Source: Acephala macrosclerotiorum
Taxonomy: Eukaryota > Ascomycota > Leotiomycetes > Helotiales > Mollisiaceae
Direction: 5' to 3'
NCBI GenBank assembly: GCA_014904845.1
Contig: MU119304.1
Coordinates: 62,001 to 126,000 of the forward strand
DNA: 64,000 nucleotides
Shown here: positions 11,986 through 22,900 of the stretch, piece by piece
How positions within the stretch are numbered: position 1 is the stretch's first letter
Layout: every line of letters starts with the position of its first letter
Position numbers and translations under genes: made by a program
The notes under the pieces: generated by a model
What the model was told of the DNA's origin: nothing
The model's database searches: none
The model's input: only the letters and a program-made list of their open reading frames with translations

Positions 11986-12592
11986 GTTTGATGTGATGCA
12001 GGCAGAAAGATGGAGGACTCGATAGATGCTGTTGGCTTAAGATGAAAGCTTCGATCGGCGGTGCGATGTAGGGAGGAGCCTTTTCTAGAAGTTGCTGTAG
12101 CACAATGGTTCTCAATGGAGACTGACGTAAATCCCCTTGCAGCGATTGACCGGCACTCGCACCAATGCGGGGCGGGGTCCGCCATGCTGGACGCCTCTTC
12201 AGCTTTTCAATCTGCCATGAGGGAAAGAGCGACTGGCAAAGGAGGTCGAAAAGACTGGCCTTTAGTCAGCACCGTTGTGCGATACGATAGCTCAGGTTGG
12301 GAAGGGCATTGAAATATTGATGGAATTTTTAACAAAGTTGAAAGTTTGCCTGAGGCAATAAACCAAGGAGGCCGAAAGCATCGCCAACGAACTCCCTACG
12401 AGATTGCTCTCTATCTCCTTTACAGCTTCTCTTGTTCATTCTTTGATCTTCCTGCATTTTTTATTTTCTCTCCTGCGTGGGCCAGAATCGAAGATGCTAT
12501 ATTTCAAGGCCCAATTCCATGAAGTTCGTTCCAGGGACTTCACTCGCGCCTGAGCCCTTTCTTGCATTGCCAGAACTGACAACGACAATGAA
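11986..12592. other. Upstream region of the SDR gene
   Basis: No convincing gene. A short 83-codon ORF (12061-12312, plus) has no recognisable features. Confidence 0.4.
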
Positions 12593-12715
12593 GGTATCCC
12601 TTCGACCGGTGAGACATGGTCCACGCCAGGCATCACAGCTAAAATCGTTAGGCAACCACGATTACATAGCTGTGATGCCTGGCGTGGACCATGTCTCACC
12701 GGTCGAAGGGATACC
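12593..12715. repeat. Perfect 49-bp inverted repeat (hairpin) with 25-nt loop
   Basis: Bases 12593-12641 are the exact reverse complement of 12667-12715, with 12642-12666 as the loop. The arm begins GGTATCCCTTCGACCGGT and ends GGCATCACAGCTA. Pairing stops sharply at both ends (12592/12716 mismatch). An RNA from either strand would form a 49-bp perfect stem. Confidence 0.95.
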
Positions 12716-12972
12716 CTCAGTTGCATCCTAACCCAATCGACTACCTAACGAGCTGGGCTTCACGGGTCTGTGCGCTCAGGGTATTTTCTTCAAAAATAGG
12801 AAATAAAATCTCGAATTATAGACGATTAAGGGATTGAAAACGCAATTTAACTAAAATGAAACCCGAAGCCGAGATTTGAGGCAAATTGAAAAAGTGGTGC
12901 TTGTAAAGTTCTAAAATGAAGGTCGTGACTTTTGAAGTTTAAGGCAAAAAAGTGGCTCGCTAAAGGCGAAAA
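12716..12972. other. Intergenic, no gene recognised
   Basis: Stretch between the hairpin and the next inverted repeat, AT-rich beyond about 12780. Nothing gene-like was seen. Confidence 0.45.
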
Positions 12973-13230
12973 TATCTCTCAGCCGGAGAAATAAATGGCC
13001 GATTTTCGTCCACGAGAACACTAAAGTCTTCCACTGAATTATTTATTTCGTAACTACTCACACTCTAATATCCATAAAACTTCCAAGAATACTTTTTAAG
13101 AAGCTAATAAAAGACTTCGCAAAAAGAAATTGCAAGTTTTTTTTAACTAGTTCTAGTGAAATTCGCGGATTCGTGTGAATTTGCGCACAAAACGGATATC
13201 GGCCACTTATTTCTCCTGCTGAGAGAATAT
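12973..13230. repeat. Imperfect inverted repeat, possible small MITE
   Basis: The left arm (about 12973-13011, CTCTCAGCCGGAGAAATAA then TGGCCGAT) matches the reverse complement of the right arm (about 13192-13230) with a few mismatches. The roughly 180-bp interior is AT-rich and has no ORF. No target-site duplication could be fixed, so MITE status is a guess. Confidence 0.6.
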
Positions 13231-14657
13231 GCCCTGTGGCGCACAGACCCATGAAGCCCAGCTCGTAAGGAAAATACTCTGGAGGATTTCTCTACGTCTT
13301 CTATTCCACAATCCCAATTGTCCATATCGCGGTGGCATATCCAAATTACTCGAAAATTATTGTTGGTCAAGACCATATTCATCCATCTTTAAGGTTCGAG
13401 TAACTGCTAATCAGTCCTTCCAGACGTCTCTCTCATCCGCGGAGTAGTACAGCGACCCAATTCCGTTTCCTTTCTACACATCGAAAGTCGAGAGATTAGA
13501 GGGACGGCTCATGGCGGCGCAGCCAGGAGGGATATATTGCCTGGACCCGGTAGCGCGCTCGGGAATCAAGTCGCGGGCAGGCCCGAGGAACGGCTGGATA
13601 CACAAGGTGTTTGATTCCAGATTCCGGACTTTCAGCCTGGGCTCTTCCTTCGAATACAAGGCCTTACGGATGAAACCACAATCACGGGTTGGCGGTGAGG
13701 TGCACACAGCTGGTCTGCGGGTCTAGAACCAATATGGCAAATTCAATCAAAGCCATGATAGAGATTTCCCAGGCTAGACCGCCGTCTCGGAATCTGGTGT
13801 CTCCAAGTGGGAAGGGGCCCTCCTCAGCGAAAAGCTTCCAGGCGATGAAGCAACAGCGAGGATTCATATCCAATGGAGCCAATTGGTTCTGGAATATTAT
13901 GCCGTCAAAAATTGCCGAGGAGTCTGTCGATTCGATTCTTCTATATCGATACGAAGTTAGTAGGCCATGAACAAGTCAGACCACAAGAACAAGACCATTA
14001 GTGCTGCAGTGGACGTGGCTAGAGCTGGCACGATAGTAATAACCCCGAAGACTGGGTTTGGCTTTATTTGGAGCAAGTGGACGCAAAAGGCCAAGGAGCC
14101 ATTCACCAGTCGTTCTCTTCTACTATAGTCCAATCTCAACAAATACACAATCAGGAACCAACTTTCCTCTGTCAACATCTCGCACCAGGCGATTCTATTT
14201 CTTATCATTGGCATTTTGTCTCGCGCGAAACTTTCTTTTACCTTGTCCCTTCCGCTTCCCTAGCATTCGTGTTGGTATGCCGTTCGCCTCCCGACGCCAC
14301 ATCCGGCCGAGCTGAATCAAGAGGCTGGAACTCGACGTTGGACGTTGGAGACAAAGGTTCGAGGATTGGTGGAAATTCTAAGCCTTAGGTGGAGGCGCGG
14401 ATGGTCAATGGAACGTCAGAATGCGATGTGCAACATATCAAAGGATTCTCGATGTCATTGAGCTGAGGGGTTAGCTGGTGACACGTGATCGATATCTGGC
14501 TTGCAGATGAAGACTCCTGAGATCGATAATTCTGTCTCGAAAATGTTCAATCTAGTATTGGTTGTCTTGAATTAAATCTAGAAGAATTAATCTAGAAGAG
14601 CTTTCTGCATTCGCTGCCAACTTTTGGTATTCCTCAGAATCAACTGCCACCTATCGT
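13231..14657. other. Intergenic, no gene recognised
   Basis: Several 60-110 codon ORFs on both strands overlap each other without domain-like sequence or splice support. Confidence 0.45.
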
Positions 14658-14755
14658 CACTTCCTCATCAAGCACTTCCTCATCAAGCACTTCCTCNNNN
14701 NNNNNNNNNNNNNNNNCACTTCCTCATCAAGCACTTCCTCATCAAGCACTTCCTC
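14658..14755 (+). repeat. 15-bp tandem repeat flanking an assembly gap
   Basis: Head-to-tail copies of CACTTCCTCATCAAG lie on both sides of a run of 20 N (14697-14716), ending in a partial unit at 14755. The gap length is probably a placeholder, since assemblers commonly fail inside such arrays. Confidence 0.95.
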
Positions 14756-16125
14756 TCAACACCTCCCCGCGTCTTCCCTCCTCGTACCTTCCCAAATACC
14801 ACAACTCCTCAACCAATTTAAAAGTCCTTCCCATTCCCAAATTCCTCTCTTCTTTTCTTCCTCATGACCCTCAGCCAAGTCTACCCCGATTCATCCCGAA
14901 TCGAGCTCAATCCCCTTCATGAAGACTGTCAGCACCGTAACCTTCGGGCTAGGGGCAGGGAAGCCTGTGACTCTGATTCCTGGTTGCGTAATGAAGTTAT
15001 AGGTAATGGAAATGCGAGAAGAGACAGCACGTCGTGACTCTTTAGATGCTGACCTCACTGTTTGCTGATGCTGGTGAGGATGGGTTACTTTCTGTCAACA
15101 ATTAAGACGATGAGCTCGCGGCGAGGGGACGAAAGGAAGAGGGTAAATTGTGCTCTTAAGTTAATATTATAATGTTAGTGCTAACTTAGTGCAGATGGGA
15201 ATGTCACAGCTGCTAGGAGTGATGCGAAGGCTATCGACGCATCAGACGATCAAGTCTGAAGCTGCACCTAGCTGGCCATCTTCGCAAAGCATGTAACATG
15301 AGTGCCAATGCTTAAATTCTTCCTTCCGGGAATGTGCAGCCAGCTTAGCTGATGCTGACTTGAATCAAAGGGCGGTATCGAAACAATAGCCCGAGCGATA
15401 AATCAACACATCAAAAGACCAAATTCGAACTTATAGGTTGCTTGCCACCTTCACAGACTACACAAGGTGAGTATCAAGGCTTGATCATACCCTCTCAAAG
15501 GTCTGTGACTGCCTGACTTGCTGACTTGAGGATGAGAAAGAGAATGTCTCGACTCGTGACTCGAAGATCATCGACGCGTCCGTCGCGAATATTTGAGGCT
15601 ATAATCAGCCTGACGTTCCGCAATGAGCCTACATTGCACAGAACCCGGGACCTATCTCTGTGAGCGATCTGGAAGATAGAGCTGCACAGGTTTAAGAGGG
15701 AGGTGAGTTATCACGTGTTGTCGTGATTTTGCTGGTGCTAATTCCGAAAGCTAGCCTTCCCGAGCAAACGCGACAGTAAACCTCCAACTCCATCGCGAGG
15801 CTCGATGCGTCGTTGATTCCTACTCTTCTCCGCATTCTCCCCTCAACTGCACTCGCCTCTCAAACGCCAATGACAGCAGGTCGCAGCTCACATCGATGAT
15901 TGGACGCCGATAGTTTACCTGAGTTCAGAAGCCGAATGGAGTAGGCTGCAGCAGTGCAAGGATTCTCTAGCCTTGTGCGACCTCGTAGGCTGCCATCTCA
16001 AACTTCAAGCAAACAATCCCGAATTACCATAAGCTGAAAGGTATCATCACACCTGACTGGTTGTCGATTCTTCCTACCCAGACCCTGACACCGCATGTCA
16101 TCCGTCAACACCGTCCCCCGTAATC
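14756..16125. other. Intergenic upstream of the RNA-dependent RNA polymerase
   Basis: No coding signal. Short palindromic AT stretches occur near 15160-15190 (AGTTAATATTATAATGTTAG). The 3' part presumably holds the polymerase promoter and 5' leader. Confidence 0.4.
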
Positions 16126-19100
16126 ATGGAGGTCTTTATTCGGGACGTGCCGGAGCAGGTGACTGAGAATGGGCTGAGGAACCTCTTGAGACCATACATG
16201 GCGAAGCTATCGATCAAGACATACCATTGCCAGAAACAGCGACAAAAGCGATTTGCCTTCTTGGTCTTCCTCCACGTTCCAGACGGAAAGCGATTTCTTG
16301 ATGCCCATGGTCAAGATAAATTTCCGAAAACGAGTCCCACTACCAAAGCCAAGATCGAGATACTGAACACACCCATCTATTGTGCGGTTAGCAACAAATC
16401 ACCAAACCCTCATATAATAAGGAGTCTGGAGAAGGAAGAGAAGGACCAGCAGACGAAGAGCAAGACAGCGCAAGAACCTCCTAAGCCGACCGCCAATAAG
16501 AACGAATTCTTGATATCGAATGTCTCATGTGGCGTCTGGAGCTATGCTGGCTCTGATCTGATCTTTTTACCGTACTTTGCCCTGCCAGGTAGAGGTGCTG
16601 CGAAATTTGGCTCCCGAAGCTTAACGGTGAGGCTCGACTCGGGCAAAAGAATCGAGTTTCAATACACGGGAACCTATGGTATTACGATGGAGAGCATCCC
16701 TTCTCCCTCTTTCACCCTCACTCTCTACGCAGCGCCACAATTCTTCCAAGAAGAGTCACCGAACCCAATGGATGTCTTAATTTCCAGAACAGCAAACTTA
16801 AACATCGATGGCCGGAGAGCTCAACAGCGACAACGAATCTCATCCCTAGACGCAAATCATGGGCCAGTTGCAGGGAGCTGCTTGGTATATCGGATTCTAC
16901 TCGTTCAGGGCTCGTCTCGGGGCAGTTCGAATGCTTCTCATCGACTTGCAGCACACATGCAAGCGCTTCAGTCCATACCCGGGTTACCACCCACGATTCA
17001 CCAACAAATCGACACTCGCCACCCCCGGACGTCGTTCTCTACTCGTCTGAACGAACTAGAGTCGAACTTGGCAAACTTTCAAAAGTTTCCCTTCCCATGG
17101 GAATTGAGTTTTCAGATTCGAATGCTAACATCAAATGGATACTTGACGCCTTCGCAGACATTGTCTATGCTGCCAGAGTTTCGCAAACTTCTTCGGCGGT
17201 GTGCTGATCCGGAAGTTTGCATCGCCTCGGTGCAGAAGTTTCGTGGCCAGATACCATATGCTGGTGCGGAGACAGACGCCATTGACCTAGGGCTGCAATC
17301 CTTGGTCGAGCTATTGCAAAAGGCAGAGGCCCAAGCAAAGCTCAATAAAGAAATTTCCTCAAGAGAGGGAAGTCCCAAATCACTTTCCGACAACTTAGCC
17401 AAGATCCATCGCGTGACGGTGACTCCAGCGGGCCTCTATCTATACGGTCCAGAAGCTGAACCTTTGAATCGAGTATTGAGGAAATACCCCAACCACCACG
17501 ACTATTTTCTCCGCGTACTGTTCGCGGAGGAAGATGGCGAACAAGTGAGATACAATCCCAGTGTATCGAATGACTTGATCTTCAACGATAGATTCAAATC
17601 GATTCTTCGAAATGGAATCAGTATTGCTGGTCGACAATATGAATTCCTCGGATTCTCCCATTCCTCCTTGCGAGCTCAGACTTGTTGGTTTATGGCTCCA
17701 TTTTTCCACGATGGCAGTTTGCTATATGATAGAGTACTAATCGAAAAGCTTGGCGACTTCACAAAGATACCGTGACCGGCCAAATGCGCAGCTCGAATCG
17801 GTCAGGCGTTTTCCGAGACTCCAACTGCCGTTACTTTTCCTCCTGAAATATTCAAAATTGTGCCAGACGTGAAGCGCAATGGCCGAGTCTTTAGTGATGG
17901 GGTGGGCACTATGTCCAGCTCCGTCATGCGTAAGATTTGGAAAGCAGTGCCTTCAATGCGTGATCTGAAGCCAACCTGTTTTCAAGTCCGATTTCAAGGT
18001 GCGCAAAGAACCCTCTTCCTAGGGACCTAGCCCGAGAGCGGCACGATATCATCTCTTGCTAATAAGAATGCAGGTGCAAAAGGCATGATATCTTTGGACA
18101 CTCGTCTAGAAGGCGATTGCGTCTTACTACGTCCCTCCATGATCAAGTTCAAAGGCTCAACATCCATGGATATTGAGCTCTGCGGTTCTTCCCTACGGCC
18201 ACTTCCGATGTACCCCAATAGGCAAGTCATCAAGATCTTGGAAGACATGGGTGTCGACGACGGTTGGTTCATGGAACTTCAATCTCAGGAAGTTGAACGT
18301 CTCAGGAACATCATGACCACTGCAGAGAGCGCAGCCAAATTCCTCAAATCACAATCGATAGGCGAAGCCGGCCATCTCCCATGGTTCATCAAGAAACTGG
18401 CCTCAATGGGGCTAGAGTTCCGATCTGACGGGTTCCTCCGGGATGTCCTCGAGACCTCCGTCATGATGCAGGTTCGCGTCATGAAATATCGGGCTCGAAT
18501 TCCAGTGCCTCTCGGGTTGATATTATATGGTATCATGGATGAGACAGGTCTTCTCGCAGAGGGACAGATTTTCTGCACATTTATGGGTGACAAGAAAAAG
18601 CAGATTTTGGTTGGCAGGAATTTGGTGATCACAAGATCTCCAGCACTCCATCCAGGTGATGCTCAAGTTGTAGAAGCAGTCAGAGTACCAAAAGATTCCC
18701 CTCTTTTGAGCCTCTCCAATTGTATCTGCTTCAGCCAAAGAGGCGATCGCGACTTACCCAGCAAGCTCAGTGGTGGGGATCTAGACGGGGACCTATACAA
18801 TATCATATGGGATCCAGGATGCAGGCCAACTCACTATTGCGTCCCTGCCGACTATCCGAGACAGCTAGCCCAAGATATAGGTCGCACGGTGGGACGAGAC
18901 GACATGACTGACTTCTTCGTCAAATTCATGGAAACAGACCAACTTGGTCGCATTGCAAACTCTCATCAAGTCCTTGCTGATCAGAAGGAATTAGGCACAT
19001 CAGATCCAGACTGCAAGATGCTAGCAGAATTGCATTCAACTGCTGTAGACTTTTCAAAGACTGGTATTCCTGTAAGTTCCAGAGTAGATCTCAATACGAT

Positions 19101-19933
19101 TACCGATTCCAGCTGATTGCAAAACAGGTCGACATGAAGCTGATGCCGAAAGTCATTCCCGTATGGCCAGACTTCATGGCGCCGGGACCTAATATCAAGA
19201 TCGAGAAAAAAGAAGGACTGCTTATCGAGCAGTCAGCTTCTCAAAATCGGGATGAACTTAACGACGATGATGACTTCACCCCGTACCGATACTACGAAAG
19301 TAACAAGATCTTGGGAAAGCTGCATCGCGCCATTGACGAGCACGAGATCTTCAGCGACCTCAATAAATACAGAGTTACTTCTAGTGTGGGACAAACATTG
19401 CTAGACCGGGTCTGGGATCATGTAATAAGGAGATGCCGTTTGATATACTGGACCCATCACGTTGCTGAAGCTCAAGAAATTCGCGACATGTACGTATCTA
19501 TTTTCCATCAAGTTCTATGCCAAGCCAACGCATGCATTTTAGATACGAAGACTCCATCCTCAACATCATGGAGAATTACAGTGACCATCCTCTCCGTCCA
19601 ATGTCTGAACTCGAAGCTTTCATCGGTAATATTCTCGGCGCACAAGGATCCCAGACTCGACGACAACGGGATCTTTCAATCCCGATGAAGGAAGCCCTCA
19701 ACCGAGACATGTCATATATCGTTAGTTGTATCCGAGGCACTAAGGAAGACGAGCACGAGGAAGAGCTGCCCTCAGATGTCCCGTTGGCGCGTAGTATTGC
19801 TTGCTTTTCTGTAAGTTTGGGCGAGGTGACCAGGGTCATGATGGGAGGGAGGAAGACCGAAGCACTAGTCAGTTTTCGCTACGTGGCAGCCGCTGTGTGT
19901 CTGCGAGAGATGGAGAAGGTGTTTCCTCCTTAA
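16126..19933 (+). CDS. RNA-dependent RNA polymerase (RNA silencing type), interrupted by one in-frame stop
   Basis: Cellular RdRP that makes double-stranded RNA for RNA silencing. Four exons (16126-17998, 18074-19071, 19128-19489, 19543-19933) join in one frame for 1,207 codons. The N-terminus (VFIRDVPEQVTENGLRNLL) looks like an RRM-type module. The core has PAKCAARIGQAFSET, KGMISLDTRLEGD, LRPSMIKFKG and the catalytic LSGGDLDGDLYNIIWD with the DxDGD metal-binding Asp residues, followed by a normal C-terminal domain. At 17773-17775 (codon 550) a TGA sits directly before PAKCAAR, and the frame continues intact on both sides. As read, the protein would stop before the catalytic half. Either a recent nonsense mutation or a base error. 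No usable intron spans the stop. Confidence 0.88.
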
Positions 19934-22900
19934 GGTCGAAGTCTAGAACTAAGATCAGACTGAACGAGTTTCTTATTATCTGGGAGGTTCTTTGTCTGCA
20001 GAGCACCTATTGTTCTTACCCCTCCTCACTTGTGGAATAAGGGTCGTCCCTTACCACGTAGGAAGTTGGCGAGTTATTAACGAATTTATGATATTATGCC
20101 CCTGCAGACTAGAGTTGCAGATATCAGTCTCGATTCACGCAATGGCTGAAGTTTGTTATTCATCACTTCGTACAAGGAAGGACTTCTCGTTATCCCTTAA
20201 CCATAGACCCACTCATCATTGCTCGTCGGCGCATCTATTTTAGCACTAGCTACAAGTGTTGTTCGGATTTGAACCACCCATAGCTTCTTGGCTGCGGTCT
20301 ACTCTTCTTTCTAATTTCTCGAATCCAAAACACCCCATAGCGCTGGAGTACTTCCAAGCAGCATGGTCATGGGAACATCTCACGCCACGCACTGCCCCCT
20401 GCCCCCTGATCTTTTGCGATAGAGAGAGAACAGCGGTGTTAGAGAAAGATTACAAAGGGGCAACAACGAGGGAGGCAAGCGATTTCATGGTTCACACGAA
20501 CCGTGATCGTACCGGGAGCCCAGCTGAGAAGAAGAGAGTGAAGAGCAGATTGAAGCTTTGGCTGAATAAAATGCACATCAAGCTTAATTATTTGGTTGAG
20601 TTGAGTGAGTGGAGGTCGGATGATGTGAAGAAGTGGGAGAGAGTGAAGTGGGGTTATGAGAGAACGGTGGTGGGGCTGGGAATATATAATCAATCATGAA
20701 CTTGTGAAAGCAGCAGCGAATGAGGAGATGTTGAAGGCTTGGGTGACGGAATATCCTACGATGAATGGATACACGGATTTTGCGTGCATCCTTGATCCCA
20801 AGATGGGAGAGATTAGGTTTCTCGAGAGGAGATACGAAAACTGACCCCGCATCAAAGTCTGCAAAAGCAATATTCTTATTTCGCACTACATGCAAGGCAT
20901 TACCAATGACCCCACAACCTCCCACATCTCTTCGTGACATTTGTTGCACATCGCTTCATCAGGGTTTACAAAAAGCAAAATATGCTCATGCAAGATATCG
21001 GCTTTTACCAACTCTTTGTTGCACATCGCATACACTGGCTCCCCTGGTTACACCACACCCCACACACTAACCCGAGCGGGATTCCTCATCCGGATAACCG
21101 CCCTGATTCGCGTGCCGTCCTCGCCAACCCTTCCTATCCCATTCGTTCCGACACCACCTCATCCTTTTCCTCCGCAAGCCTTTGACTCGGTAAGTTCGGT
21201 ATGAATGAACCCGATTCGTCGCCTCGCAACATAGTCCTCTAACACGACGAGAATTTTGGCCCTCGATGATCTTGAACACCACCACCTCGCACTTGGAAAC
21301 CAGAGAAGTTGCGAGGAAGGAGTGACTAATCACCTTACTCACGCTGATTCAATCTGATTACTCCATTTTTCTGGACGCCTCTTCCAACATCGCCTGAAAG
21401 TGGCTGCTTTGGTAGAGATGTGGAACAAAGGTCGGCGACTTGGGTGTGTTGTAGCCAATTCGATGCATCCGCTCGGAAAGAGTGGTTTTTTGCGATGTGC
21501 AACAGAGGTTGGGTTTTGTGAGTGATGAGAGGTTGGTGTACGAGGTGTCTTTTGGATGACGTTTTTATTATTTTCTTCTTCATATCGGATTCATGGCTTC
21601 GTACAGTACTGCGGGGAAACGAGAGGAATGGATGAGTCAGGTGATGGTGATATTGGAACGATGAATTAGGTTTTGCGTGCCTGCATTTTTGATATTGGGT
21701 GGTTACTGGATGAGAGTGGTGGAAGCTGAATGATTGACGGCGGGAGGATTGTGATCCTGGGGCGTGAAGGGGTGCTTTGGGAAGGTGAGTGCAGGTGCTT
21801 ATATCACGTGGAAGGTTGTTGTGCGAGCTGCTGGGCTTGATTGGATAAGGCTGAGGTTGAGGCTCAATGTCGATGCCTTTCCCAGAGAGACTGGGAAACA
21901 AGAATTAGCGCTTTGATGTTGGAAAAGAACTATGTTATTTCTGTATGACTGTGACACGGATGTCTTGCAGATGGTCTGAGCATTTTGTATTTTGACTGCT
22001 TGATGCAGGTTTCGGCCTTGCTGAAAGTCCAGCACTGAGACGCAGCAATCGGATGCTTTATAGAAATACTAAGGTGAAGGTCTAGATTGCCGGTCACATG
22101 AAAGCCACCTTTGATATGGAGAAAGAATGCCAAAATTTGTTCTGAGTCTAACTCCCCGTCTAGATGAACTTGCATGCTATACGCTTTCGGCGCTGTGTGA
22201 GCACTAAAAAAAGGCAAGATATCGAGCGGGGTTGGCGAATGGAAACGAGCTTCGGTGAAGTGTCGTGAGATTGGCATGAAGAGCTTCGCCGAAATCATTC
22301 GCCGTGGAATTACTTTCATGACCGAGACTATTCGGACCTCCGACAGCTCCCAAAGACATCTTTCGGTCCAGATTTAGGTATCACAAACTAAGCCAACGCT
22401 TCAAGCACGTGTTCCGCCTCATTTGGTCGTGATCCGGGGCAGTTGTGAACCTGTTGCTCCACTGGCTAAAGAATCGTAGGTGTGGGTGTCTTGGAATCTC
22501 ATGCTAACATCATTTAAGAAGTCCGCGAATACCGATCACAGACCCGAATGGGGTCTCAGAGGTATTCAAACGTCATTTTGCTAGCCTATTGTTCAGTGAC
22601 TCTTCTGTCCCTTCCTCTTCTTAGTTTGGCGATGGGGTGTGCATTGCATGAAAGATTGAAGCACGAAACCACCTCACTGGTCTTTGATCGTACCTAGCTA
22701 GATACCTAATGTTTTCGTTCGGGGTGCTTCCAAATCATCGAGGAATCTGAATTGTAGTGATGCAATGCAGAGCGAATATTTAGTATTTGAGTGTACTGAC
22801 CGCTTTTGTAAAGTTTTGGTCCTGCATGCATACCATGCTAGAACTTGCGTGTAGAAAGTGGGAGGGTTTGAAGCAGGTTAAAGGCAAAGGATAAAATTGA

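Noticed and set aside
12477..12731. 84-codon ORF across the perfect hairpin
   Set aside because: Its apparent similarity to the reverse-strand ORF is just the palindrome read from both sides; no start context or domain.
17772..17795. Tiny GTGACC...GCGCAG intron to bypass the RdRP stop
   Set aside because: 20 nt, far below workable size, not a multiple of three, and it would delete conserved PAKCAA residues.
20250..20290. tRNA-like T-loop on the reverse strand (GGTTCAAATCC)
   Set aside because: Neither the T-stem nor an acceptor stem can be paired around it.
21335..21901. 188-codon reverse-strand ORF
   Set aside because: His/Ser/Gln-rich composition without domain, signal or splice context; probably chance.
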